DNA of 64,000 bases from NCBI RefSeq assembly GCF_900129455.1, contig NZ_FQVU01000001.1, forward strand, positions 744,001 through 808,000, given 5' to 3'. The DNA comes from Jatrophihabitans endophyticus (lineage in GTDB: Bacteria; Actinomycetota; Actinomycetes; Mycobacteriales; Jatrophihabitantaceae). Position numbers and translations under genes: made by a program. The notes beneath the pieces were generated by a model, which saw only the letters and a program-made list of their open reading frames with translations, did no database searches and was not told where the DNA came from. This document shows, piece after piece, positions 57,322-64,000 of the stretch; positions within the stretch are counted from its first letter, which is position 1, and the number at the start of each line of letters is the position of its first letter.

Positions 57322-57963
57322 CTACCGCGTGGTCACCGGCCCGACCTGCAGCCGGCACGCCTGGAAGGTGCCCGTCCGGAAGAGCGGCTTCGTCTGGTTG
57401 GGCGGGTAGACGCGCAGCCGGCCGCCGGTGCGCGTGCCCCGGCACGCGGGGTCGGGATCGGTGTCGGTGGCCGAGACGAGGAACGTCACCTTGCCGCCGG
57501 GGGCGAGGGTGACGAGGCGCGGTGTGGCGTTCGTGGCGCCCGGGTGCATGCGCTTCGCCGCGTGCTGCACGATGTCCCCGGCGTCGTCGACGACGGACAC
57601 ACCCGGGTAGCCGAAGAGCGTGCACGCCCGGTCGCCGACGTTCTGCAGCGGATAGGTGATGTACGCGGTGCCGCCGGCCCCGTTGCTCGCCCCCTTGCCC
57701 AGCCGCAGGTTGCCGGTGCGGCAGGCGGCCGGCCCCGCCGCCGCGCTGCTGCTCGACGCCGTCCGGGTGGTGGGGCGCGACGACGCCGACACCGTGCTGG
57801 TGCGCGTGGCCGTCGCCGTTCTCGTCGTGACGGCGGTCGTCGTGGCCGTCGACGGTTGCGCCGCAGGCGTGCTCGACCCGGCGGACGAGGACCCGCCGCT
57901 CTGGCAGGCCGCGGCCAGCAGGCCGATCACGCAGACGCCGGACACGGTGACGAATCGCCTCAT
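57322..57963 (-). CDS. DUF4232 lipoprotein
   Basis: A 213-residue lipoprotein. The signal peptide ends in LAAAC, giving a lipidated Cys. A Ser/Thr-rich linker (residues 25-75) precedes a DUF4232 domain with [38 protein letters not shown] and [18 protein letters not shown]4232 proteins are common in actinobacteria, are cell-surface or envelope located, and have unknown function. ATG at 57963 is the natural start. Confidence 0.92.
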   Translation of the reverse strand: MRRFVTVSGVCVIGLLAAACQSGGSSSAGSSTPAAQPSTATTTAVTTRTATATRTSTVSASSRPTTRTASSSSAAAGPAACRTGNLRLGKGASNGAGGTAYITYPLQNVGDRACTLFGYPGVSVVDDAGDIVQHAAKRMHPGATNATPRLVTLAPGGKVTFLVSATDTDPDPACRGTRTGGRLRVYPPNQTKPLFRTGTFQACRLQVGPVTTR

Positions 57964-58196
57964 ACCGAGAGGATGCCGCAGCTGGCCGGCGTTTCTCGTG
58001 TCGGCTCGCCGATCACCTGCATGCGTTGACGGAGAATTAGAGCTGCCCGGCCGCGCGAACGTCGACCCAGCCCGGCCTCTCGCAGCGCCCGCAGGTGCGT
58101 CGAGACGAGCGGCTGGCTGCCACCGAGCTCGGCACCGCGTGCCTCCCGAACCCCGCCATGAGCTCGACGCGTGGCACGAGCCGTACCCCGAGTCAC
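57960..58196 (-). pseudogene. Relic of an ArsR-type helix-turn-helix regulator
   Basis: The frame contains GAELGGSQPLVSTHLRALREAGL, which matches the recognition-helix region of ArsR-family repressors (LGvSQPtVSTHLraLReAGLV). What follows (RRSRGRAALILRQRM) does not continue the family's wing cleanly, and no N-terminal helices or start fit. It lies between the DUF4232 and TetR genes and overlaps the former by 4 bp. Confidence 0.5.
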
Positions 58197-58239
58197 GCCT
58201 GATCCGTACGCCTACGTACGGATCAGCCGCCGGACTGCG

Positions 58240-58833
58240 TCAGGTCGGGCTCGGCCGACGTAGCCCGGCGACGAGCAGCCCGACCATGGCACGGACGTCG
58301 TAGGCGGGGTCGTCGTCGGGCCCGGCGCAGAGATTGCCGACTGCCCGGAGCAGACCCTGCGGATGGACGCCAGCGCGGACGTCGCCGGTCGCGTTCGCCG
58401 CGTCGAGCAACTGCGCGCAGACCGGCACGAGCCGGTCGAGGAAGTACGCGTGCAGCCCCTCGAAGCTGCCCCGGTCGGACTGCAGCACCGCCGCCAGGCC
58501 GTGCTTCGCGACCAGGAAGTCGACGAACGAGTCGATCCAGCGCACCAGGGCCGCGTAGGGCTCCTCGCCGGCCGCGAGCAGGGCCGGCCCGGCCTCGGCG
58601 CAGGCCTCCACCTGGTGCCGGTAGACCGCGACGATGAGGTCGGCGCGCGTCGGGAAGTGGCGATAGATCGTGCCCATCCCCACGCCGGCCCGCGCGGCGA
58701 TGTCGCGCACCGGGGCCGCGACGCCGGTCGCCACGAAGCACTCGGCGGCGGCGGCGAGCAGCGCCTGCTCGTTGCGTCGGGCGTCCGCGCGCCTCGGCGT
58801 CGCCCCATCCGCCCCGTCGGTCACCTCGGCCAC
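58240..58833 (-). CDS. TetR-family regulator
   Basis: A 197-residue repressor. The N-terminal helix-turn-helix is ARRNEQALLAAAAECFVATG, then VRDIAARAGVGMGTIYRHFPTRADLIVAVY; the C-terminal ligand domain is helical (FVDFLVAKHGLAAVLQSDRG). GTG at 58833 gives the usual short leader before the helix-turn-helix; another GTG lies at 58824. The 46-bp dyad at 58855-58900 lies directly upstream, so it likely autoregulates and controls the genes to the right. Confidence 0.92.
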   Translation of the reverse strand: MAEVTDGADGATPRRADARRNEQALLAAAAECFVATGVAAPVRDIAARAGVGMGTIYRHFPTRADLIVAVYRHQVEACAEAGPALLAAGEEPYAALVRWIDSFVDFLVAKHGLAAVLQSDRGSFEGLHAYFLDRLVPVCAQLLDAANATGDVRAGVHPQGLLRAVGNLCAGPDDDPAYDVRAMVGLLVAGLRRPSPT

Positions 58834-58854
58834 CCCGTTCCACCGTCGCTTGCA

Positions 58855-58900
58855 AAACGGAACAATGCTCCGTATCGTTGATCGGAGCGTCGTTCCGTTT
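58855..58900. promoter_or_regulatory. 46-bp nested TetR operator
   Basis: A perfectly symmetric dyad: AAACGGAAC, 3 bp, GCTCCG, 10 bp, CGGAGC, 3 bp, GTTCCGTTT. Each half is itself an inverted repeat (ACGGA, 7 bp, TCCGT at 58857-58873; CGGA, 7 bp, TCCG at 58883-58897), so two repressor dimers could bind side by side. It lies between the TetR gene and the deleted aldo/keto reductase. Confidence 0.7.
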
Positions 58901-58970
58901 CCATGGTGCCAGAGCATCGGGCGATCCCCACGAACCGCGCGCCCTACCCCGCCCCGCGATGGGAGAACCC

Positions 58971-59273
58971 GTGCAGTACCGCCCCCTCGGGCGCACCGGC
59001 GTGCAGGTCAGCACGCTCGCGCTCGGCGCCATGAACTTCGGCACCCTCGGCCGCACCACGCAGGACGACGCCACCGCCGTCGTCGACGCCGCGATCATCG
59101 GCCCCCGCACGATCGAGCACCTCCACGCGCAACTGGCCGCCGCCGACACCGTGCCGCCCGGCGACGTGCTCGACGCCGTCGACGAGATCGTCGCGTCCGG
59201 CACGGACCTCGCTCCCGCGGAGAAGCTCGACACCCCGCCGTCGCTGCTCGACGCCACGTTGCGGCGGCGCTGA
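58971..59273 (+). pseudogene. Internally deleted aldo/keto reductase
   Basis: The first 36 residues (VQYRPLGRTGVQVSTLALGA, DATAVVDAA) are the N-terminus of an aldo/keto reductase. They are joined in frame to its C-terminus (IIGPRTIEHLHAQLAAADTV, LDTPPSLLDATLRRR). Comparison with the intact homologue at 44788 shows that about 230 residues, including the catalytic Lys and His and most of the barrel, are missing. The frame stays open for 100 codons after GTG 58971, which has GGGAG upstream. The stop overlaps the next gene's ATG by one base, so it may still be translated to couple that gene. Confidence 0.8.
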
Positions 59274-60145
59274 TGACGAGCTTCGGCATCATGACCGCCC
59301 CCGCGCAGGTCGGCTACGACGACTTGCTGCGCGTGTGGCAGGAGGCGGACGCCGTCCCGCAGCTCGAGCACGCCTGGCTCTACGACCACCTGATGCCGAT
59401 CTTCGGCGACCCCGACGGTCCGGCGCTCGAAGGGTGGACGCTGCTGTCGGCGCTCGCCGCCCGCACCAGCCGGCTGCGACTGGGCCTGCTCGTGACGAGC
59501 AACCGGTTCCGACCGCCCGCGCTGCTGGCCAAGATCGCGACGACCGTCGACATCGTCTCGAACGGCCGGCTCGACTTCGGCATCGGCGCCGGTTCGCGCC
59601 CGCAGCACCCACTGGCCCGGCGCGAGTACGACGCCCACGGACTGCCGTTCCACGACGCCGCGCACGCCGTCGCCAGTCTGGCCGAGGCCTGCGAGATCGT
59701 GCGCCGGCTGTGGACCGAGGACGAGCCGTTCGACTTCGACGGCCACCACCACCACCTCGTCGGCGCGTACGGCAACCCCAAGCCCGTCCAGCGGCCCGGT
59801 CCCCCGATCGTCGTCGGCGGCCGATCGACCGCCACGCTGCGGGTCGCCGCCGAGCACGCCGACGTCTGGAACGTGCCGGGCGGGCTCACCGCGGACGACA
59901 TCGCGAGCGCGGCCGACCGAAGCGCGGCGCTGGACCGCCTGTGCGTCCAGGCCGGTCGTGACCCGGACGCGGTCGTCCGCTCGATCGCCCTGCCGCTGTC
60001 CTACGACGACCCCGGCGCGACCCGCGACGCGATCGGCCGGGCGGTCGCGGCCGGCTTCGGGCACGTCGTGCTGATCGTGCCGTCGCCCTACCCCGCCGGG
60101 GTCGCGCGGTGGGTCGCCGAGGAGCTCGTCATCCCGTCACGCTGA
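59273..60145 (+). CDS. LLM-class F420/flavin-dependent oxidoreductase
   Basis: A 290-residue luciferase-like protein. It has FGIMTAPAQVGYDDLLRVW at the N-terminus, WLYDHLMPIFGDPDGP and GWTLLSALAARTSRLRLGLLV, then SNGRLDFGIGAGSRP. The pattern is that of the single-subunit subgroup that includes F420-dependent enzymes. It starts at ATG 59273, overlapping the stop of the deleted reductase by one base. Under control of the TetR operator upstream it may be the only working enzyme of that operon. It overlaps the convergent SnoaL-like gene by 9 bp. Confidence 0.9.
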   Translation: MTSFGIMTAPAQVGYDDLLRVWQEADAVPQLEHAWLYDHLMPIFGDPDGPALEGWTLLSALAARTSRLRLGLLVTSNRFRPPALLAKIATTVDIVSNGRLDFGIGAGSRPQHPLARREYDAHGLPFHDAAHAVASLAEACEIVRRLWTEDEPFDFDGHHHHLVGAYGNPKPVQRPGPPIVVGGRSTATLRVAAEHADVWNVPGGLTADDIASAADRSAALDRLCVQAGRDPDAVVRSIALPLSYDDPGATRDAIGRAVAAGFGHVVLIVPSPYPAGVARWVAEELVIPSR

Positions 60146-60625
60146 CGCGTCGGCGTCGCCCGCAGGGTCGAGCACCAACCCGGGCCGCTCGTCGTCCCAC
60201 GCCCCGGCGCTGATCCGCCAGCCCGCGGCCGTCCGGACGAACTGGAGGGTCTTCATGCCCCGTCCGGTGACCCGGACGCCGTCCTCGACCCACTCCTTGG
60301 CGTAGCTGCAGAAGTGCTGGGCGACGTCGCCGAACACGTCGGTGCGACCGGTGAGCTCCCATTCGCGGAACCGCGCGACGGTCTGCCAGGCGATCTCGCC
60401 GGCGAGCAGCGCGCGCCGGGGTTCGAGGAACGCGTCGACGTCGTACCCCACGGGTTCGGTGCCGCACGTCCGCACCACGATCGCCCCGGGGAGGAACGCG
60501 GCCCGCAACGCGGCCACCCGGTCGTCGAGGTCGGGACCGGAGGCGAAGGCGGCGAAGAAGGTGCGCACGAGCGCGGCCACGGCGGCGCGATCGGCCTCCG
60601 CGTCGGGACCGACCCGGGCCGTCAC
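60137..60625 (-). CDS. SnoaL/NTF2-like (DUF4440-type) protein
   Basis: A 162-residue cone-fold protein. An N-terminal helix (AAVAALVRTFFAAF) is followed by strands with FLEPRRALL, FCSYAKEWVEDGVRV and LQFVRTAAGWRISAGAWDDERPG, as in DUF4440/SnoaL-like proteins, which may be ligand-binding or isomerase-like. The GTG start overlaps the stop of the LuxR-type regulator by 4 bp, so they are coupled. Its function is unknown. Confidence 0.85.
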   Translation of the reverse strand: MTARVGPDAEADRAAVAALVRTFFAAFASGPDLDDRVAALRAAFLPGAIVVRTCGTEPVGYDVDAFLEPRRALLAGEIAWQTVARFREWELTGRTDVFGDVAQHFCSYAKEWVEDGVRVTGRGMKTLQFVRTAAGWRISAGAWDDERPGLVLDPAGDADASA

Positions 60626-61278
60626 GGCCCACCGCGCCAGTGGTCGATGCGGTGGTGGTCGGGCGAGAACCCGTTCGCGACACCGTGCAGCACCGCCTGC
60701 GTGCGGCTCTCGACGTCGATCTTGCGGTAGACGGCGCGGATGTAGGACTTCACCGTGTTCGGGCTGAGGTAGGTCAACCGCGCGATGTCGGCGTTGCTCT
60801 TGCCCTGGGTGATGAGGGCGAGGATCTCGGCCTCGCGCTCGGTCAGACCCTCGGCGCGACCGGGCCAGTCGCCCGGGGGCACCCTGCGCGCCCGCGGCGG
60901 TGCGGGGCTGACCACGTGCTCGCCGGAGTGCACGGCCTCCAGCGCGGCGACCAGGTCGTCGGCGTTGAGGGTCTTGGACAGGTACCCGTCGACGCCGGCC
61001 CGCTCGGCCTCCTGCACGAGGTCCGGATGGAAGTTCCAGGTGTAGACGACGACGCGCCGCGCGCGGGGGCTCTTCACGAGGACGTCGATCTCCTCGTGGT
61101 CGGACTCGGGCTGCGCGAACGAGTCGTACAGCGCGATGTCCACGGTGTCCGACAGCGGCTCGTTGGCGTCGATCTCGGCGACCAGGACGCGGTCGCGGTA
61201 GGAGTCGAGCATCGACGCGATGCCGGTCAGGACGACGTCGTAGTCGTCGACGAGGGCGACCAGGATCGGCGACGGCAT
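60622..61278 (-). CDS. LuxR/NarL-type response regulator
   Basis: A 218-residue regulator. The receiver has D11/D12 and a phosphoacceptor candidate Asp52 in IALYDSFAQ; the conserved lysine is in GYLSKTLNADD. The LuxR helix-turn-helix begins LTEREAEILALITQGKSNADIARLTYLSPNTVKSYI. The receiver is a little unusual (LYDSFA rather than the usual LxDxxMP), so its activation may not follow the standard route. ATG at 61278 was chosen over GTG 61287. No histidine kinase is adjacent. It lies divergent from a stress membrane protein. Confidence 0.88.
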   Translation of the reverse strand: MPSPILVALVDDYDVVLTGIASMLDSYRDRVLVAEIDANEPLSDTVDIALYDSFAQPESDHEEIDVLVKSPRARRVVVYTWNFHPDLVQEAERAGVDGYLSKTLNADDLVAALEAVHSGEHVVSPAPPRARRVPPGDWPGRAEGLTEREAEILALITQGKSNADIARLTYLSPNTVKSYIRAVYRKIDVESRTQAVLHGVANGFSPDHHRIDHWRGGP

Positions 61279-61296
61279 GCCCCGCACTTAACCACC

Positions 61297-61330
61297 CCCA
61301 GGGGTGTGCCGCACCAGCCCCAGGGGTGTG
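61297..61330. promoter_or_regulatory. Two 13-bp direct repeats, 21 bp apart
   Basis: CCCCAGGGGTGTG occurs at 61297-61309 and 61318-61330. The starts are 21 bp apart, two helical turns. Each core is palindromic (CCCCAGGGG is nearly symmetric, extended to CACCCCCAGGGGTG in the first). They lie between the LuxR-type regulator and the GlsB-like gene and are good candidate binding sites of that regulator. Confidence 0.55.
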
Positions 61331-61425
61331 AGGGTCGAACAGGTCGCAACGACACGACCGCGCACGACACGACCGGCACGCGGGCCATCCGGCACCGCGT
61401 GACCGACCGAAAGGGGAAAGCAGTC

Positions 61426-61704
61426 ATGCTCGGACTCATCGTCAGCCTCATCGTCGTCGGCCTCCTCGCCGGCGCCCTCGCACGTCTGCTCGTGCCCGGC
61501 AAGCAGGACCTCTCGATCCCCATGACGATCCTGCTGGGGATCGTCGGCTCGTTCGTCGGCGGCTTCCTCGGCTACGCGATCTTCCACAAGGACGCCGACG
61601 AGGGGTTCTTTCAGCCGGCCGGCATCGTCGGCTCCGTCATCGGGGCCGTGATCGTCCTGCTGATCTGGACGCGCGTCGGGCACCGCCGCGCCGTCCGCCA
61701 CTGA
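61426..61704 (+). CDS. GlsB/YeaQ/YmgE-family stress membrane protein
   Basis: A 92-residue membrane protein. Three hydrophobic segments (MLGLIVSLIVVGLLAGALA, MTILLGIVGSFVGGFLGYAI, GIVGSVIGAVIVLLIWTRVG) are joined by short polar loops, the form of YeaQ/YmgE/GlsB transglycosylase-associated proteins. They are small stress-induced inner membrane proteins. ATG at 61426 follows AAGGGG. Confidence 0.92.
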   Translation: MLGLIVSLIVVGLLAGALARLLVPGKQDLSIPMTILLGIVGSFVGGFLGYAIFHKDADEGFFQPAGIVGSVIGAVIVLLIWTRVGHRRAVRH

Positions 61705-61803
61705 GACCGGGGGTCGGAGGGTCCCCCGCCCCAGCCGCAGGTGCGCCGGTTCCCCCCGTAGCGGTGCACCTGCGGCGCCTCGGCCGTCTGGTGGCGGGCC
61801 AGC

Positions 61804-62637
61804 TCAGCCGGCGAGCTCGGCGGCGATGCGGTCGAGCAGCACCTCGAGGCCCGCGCCGAACTCCTCCTCGAAACGGTCCTCGGTGAGACCGCGGCGGAGT
61901 CGGTGGATCTGCGGGTACTCCGACTCCGGGACGTCGCCGGTGACGTCCACGAGGTCGGTGGCGGTGTCGGCCTCGGCCGCCGCCTCGCGCACCTCGGACC
62001 GCCGGGTCGGGCTGACCCCGCCGGGGACGGGATCGGCCGGGTCGACGGGGTCGTGCTCGCCGGAGTCGTCCCCGGTCTGGAAGGACCCGTCGCCGGGCTT
62101 GGGGTCGGCCAGCACCATCGAGCTGGTCTCGAGCAGCAGGTAGCCGAGCAGGAAGCTGTTGAAGGTCCGATAGGTGAACAGCACCTGGTCGTCGGTGAAG
62201 TCGGCCGCGCGCAGCGTCTCCAGCATCGCCTCGATCCAGCGCAGCGAGCGCAGCGGCGGGTTGACCCACGGCGCGTGGGGCGGCCGGGTCGCGACGAGCG
62301 GGAACGCGTGGGGATGCGCCCGCGCGTAGCGCCGGACGCCCCAGGCGAGCCCGCGCAGGTAGTCGCGCCAGCCGACCGACTCGGCCGAGGCCGGCACGTC
62401 CGGGTCCTCGGACAGCTCGTTGACGATCCGCTCGACGACCGCGTCGAAGAGATCCTCGCGGTTGTCGATGTGCCGGTACAGCGACATCGCCCGCACGCCG
62501 AGCCGATCGGCGACCGTGCGCATCGACGCGGCGGCGATGCCCTGCTCGTCGATCAGCGCCAGGGTCTCGCTGATGATCCGCTCCGGCGACAGCGGGGAGC
62601 GCCGGGGCGCACTGCCACCCGTCCCGTTGTCAGTCAT
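61804..62637 (-). CDS. TetR-family regulator with long acidic insertion
   Basis: A 277-residue regulator. The helix-turn-helix spans AASMRTVADRLGVRAMSLYRHIDNREDLFDAV, and the C-terminal TetR_C-type domain is helical. Residues 185-240 contain an acidic, Pro/Asp-rich insertion (SGEHDPVDPADPVPGGVSP) that is probably a flexible loop. ATG at 62637 follows GGAGG by five bases. It is divergent from the PRC-barrel/DUF2382 gene and may control it. Confidence 0.92.
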   Translation of the reverse strand: MTDNGTGGSAPRRSPLSPERIISETLALIDEQGIAAASMRTVADRLGVRAMSLYRHIDNREDLFDAVVERIVNELSEDPDVPASAESVGWRDYLRGLAWGVRRYARAHPHAFPLVATRPPHAPWVNPPLRSLRWIEAMLETLRAADFTDDQVLFTYRTFNSFLLGYLLLETSSMVLADPKPGDGSFQTGDDSGEHDPVDPADPVPGGVSPTRRSEVREAAAEADTATDLVDVTGDVPESEYPQIHRLRRGLTEDRFEEEFGAGLEVLLDRIAAELAG

Positions 62638-63090
62638 CGCCACCTCCGACCCGGAATTTTCCCACGAGGAGCGTTCCGAACACCGCCCAGGGCCCGAAAT
62701 CTGGGGCCCGTGGAGCATCGGCCATATTTCGAAATGAATGGGCGCGAGAGGGTTAGACCGTACCGCCGGCCTGGTATACGGTGTAAGCATCGCGTTGCAG
62801 AGCCGAAGCGAAAAGCGCGCCATTAACCACCGCGGGACAGACCGAAGGAGCTGCGCCCACCCGGGCGCATCGCAGTAGCCGTTTCTGCCGGTAAAAGCTG
62901 TGCGGAGCGGGCGGGACCGGCAGGAGGCCCGCCGTCTCCGGTAATGCGACGACCCGTAACACCATAAACCGCGCCGCCGTCCCGGTCCGCGCGTAATGAG
63001 TCGCGCCCAATACGTTGTAACGCGACGCAACGATAACACCGATTTAGCACCCGTTTCATCACTGGCCCCAATTCGGAGGAGAAGAGACAC
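62638..63090. promoter_or_regulatory. Intergenic region with promoter and structured leader
   Basis: No gene is supported in these 453 bp, and GC is clearly lower than in neighbours. TTAGAC (62753-62758) and TATACG (62775-62780), 16 bp apart, resemble -35/-10 boxes, overlapped by ACCGTA...TACGGT (62757-62782), an inverted repeat. If this is the start, the leader of the DUF2382 gene is about 300 nt. It contains TGCGCCC-accc-GGGCGCA (62852-62869) and a two-part hairpin CGGAG/GGCGGG...CCCGCC/CTCCG (62903-62940). Confidence 0.45.
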
Positions 63091-63951
63091 ATGACGAACC
63101 CGGATCAGTTGCTCGACCTGATCGGCCGCAACGCCATCGACGTCGACGGCGACAAGATCGGCAAGATCGGGCAGCTCTACACCGACGACCGCACCGGCGA
63201 CCCGCAGTGGGTCACCGTGTCGACCGGGCTGTTCGGCAGCAAGCAGAGCTTCGCCCCGCTCTACGACTCGAAGCGCAACGGCGACGACCTCCAGCTCGCG
63301 GTGACGAAGGAGCAGGTCAAGGACGCGCCGAACGTCGACGACGACGGGCATCTCGAGGACGACGAGAACGACGCCCTCTTCGCGCACTACCGCGGGCACC
63401 TCGGCGACCAGGACGGCCAGCAGGGCGGTCAGCCGGCGGCGGGCCGTACCGATCGCGAGACCGGCGACCGCACCGGCGACGGCGACCGCGACCGCCTCGC
63501 GGACGTCGCGGACGCCGAAGGCGCCGGCCGGTCCGCGGACCGCGGCGAGGGCCGCGACGTCTCGGGGCCGAACACCGACGACGCCATGACCCGTTCGGAG
63601 GAGCGGCTGCGCGTCGGCACCGAGCAGGTCGAGGCGGGACGGGCCCGGCTGCGCAAGTACGTCGTCACCGAGAACGTGACCCAGACGGTGCCGGTGAGCC
63701 ACGAGGAGGTCCGCATCGAGCGGGAGCCCATCACCGACGCCAACCGCGACGAGGCAGTGAGCGGCGAGCCGATCAGCGAGGAGGAGCACGAGGTGACGCT
63801 GCACGCGGAGCGACCGGTCGTGGACAAGGAGACCGTGCCCGTGGAGCGCGTCAAGCTCGGCACCGAGACCGTCACCGAGGAGCAGACGGTCAGCGAAGAG
63901 GTCCGCAAGGAGCAGATCGACACGCCCGACGAGGGCCGTTCCCGGCGCTGA
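63091..63951 (+). CDS. PRC-barrel and DUF2382 domain stress protein
   Basis: A 286-residue protein. The N-terminal PRC-barrel (NAIDVDGDKIGKIGQLYTDD, GLFGSKQSFAPL) is followed by a long Gly/Asp/Arg-rich linker and a C-terminal DUF2382 domain with RSEERLRVGTEQVEAGRAR, VPVSHEEVRIEREPI and TVPVERVKLGTETVTEEQTV. Proteins of this type are common stress-associated actinobacterial proteins of unknown role. ATG at 63091 follows GGAGGAG. Its promoter region contains a structured leader. Confidence 0.93.
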   Translation: MTNPDQLLDLIGRNAIDVDGDKIGKIGQLYTDDRTGDPQWVTVSTGLFGSKQSFAPLYDSKRNGDDLQLAVTKEQVKDAPNVDDDGHLEDDENDALFAHYRGHLGDQDGQQGGQPAAGRTDRETGDRTGDGDRDRLADVADAEGAGRSADRGEGRDVSGPNTDDAMTRSEERLRVGTEQVEAGRARLRKYVVTENVTQTVPVSHEEVRIEREPITDANRDEAVSGEPISEEEHEVTLHAERPVVDKETVPVERVKLGTETVTEEQTVSEEVRKEQIDTPDEGRSRR

Positions 63952-63965
63952 CCACCCAGACCGCG

Positions 63966-63998
63966 GTGCGGGCCGTTACGGCTACTGGCGGCCCGCAC
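63966..63998 (+). terminator. Stem-loop after the DUF2382 gene
   Basis: GTGCGGGCCG pairs with CGGCCCGCAC around a 13-base loop, 15 bp after the stop codon. It is a likely terminator at the right edge of the window. Confidence 0.65.
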
Positions 63999-64000
63999 TG

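Noticed and set aside
62830-63010. Known riboswitch in the DUF2382 leader (cobalamin, SAM, c-di-GMP, c-di-AMP types considered)
   Set aside because: Hairpins are present, but the conserved loop sequences of these classes were not found by eye.
1-64000. Prophage or integrated mobile island
   Set aside because: No integrase, transposase, tRNA-flanked att site or phage structural gene was seen, and coding style is uniform throughout.

Overview
The window is a chromosomal segment of a very GC-rich actinobacterium. Evidence for this is the codon use, the many GTG starts with GGAGG-type ribosome binding sites, three GAF-ANTAR regulators, a DinB/mycothiol-transferase-type protein, an HU protein with a long Lys/Ala tail, and DUF2382, DUF4232 and DUF6221-type proteins. 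A Frankineae-like lineage (Jatrophihabitans, Cryptosporangium and relatives) would fit, but the sequence does not fix the genus. I saw no rRNA, tRNA, CRISPR array, intact transposase or prophage. The first gene runs off the left edge.

Layout. 1-6.2 kb: a leftward operon of four luciferase-like flavin monooxygenases, a possible 36-residue peptide and a CPBP membrane protein with a degenerate active site. 6.3-14 kb: kdpD-kdpE without kdpFABC, a truncated and a full GAF-ANTAR regulator, a repeat-rich noncoding block with a 28-bp perfect hairpin, and a pyruvate oxidase-like ThDP enzyme. 14-23.8 kb: a CrtI-like flavoprotein and SRPBCC protein, divergent from a zinc dehydrogenase-SDR pair; a four-gene ABC transporter/two-component operon; an SDR and a SET-domain protein. 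23.8-33 kb: a secreted trypsin-like protease, an AraC regulator, a third GAF-ANTAR regulator divergent from an acyl-CoA dehydrogenase / PIG-L-methyltransferase fusion / glycosyltransferase operon, a DJ-1/PfpI protein, an MFS transporter and a free-standing LigD phosphoesterase domain. 33-38 kb: a UdgX, CYTH-CHAD and quinone reductase run, a HhH DNA glycosylase-like protein and a STAS protein. 38-48 kb: a DinB/hydrolase/FAD-dehydrogenase operon, a 1003-residue PAS-GGDEF-EAL protein, an aldo/keto reductase and a DHA2-type MFS pump. 48-64 kb: secreted proteins, a siderophore-reductase/ABC exporter/AraC locus with an iron-box-like palindrome, an acetyltransferase, HU, SmpB, several regulators, and general stress proteins (GlsB-type, PRC-barrel/DUF2382).

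Three themes run through the window. First, gene decay: at least five relics lie between intact genes (zinc dehydrogenase, SDR, sigma factor, ArsR-type, and an aldo/keto reductase with a large in-frame deletion). Second, intergenic palindromes: a 57-bp repeat with a fixed 23-11-23 architecture occurs at three loci (6.4, 37.1 and 44.7 kb). Third, start codons: two genes have only an ATC codon at the expected start, each five bases after a strong Shine-Dalgarno sequence. Most functional calls rest on motifs recognised by eye; no database search was run.
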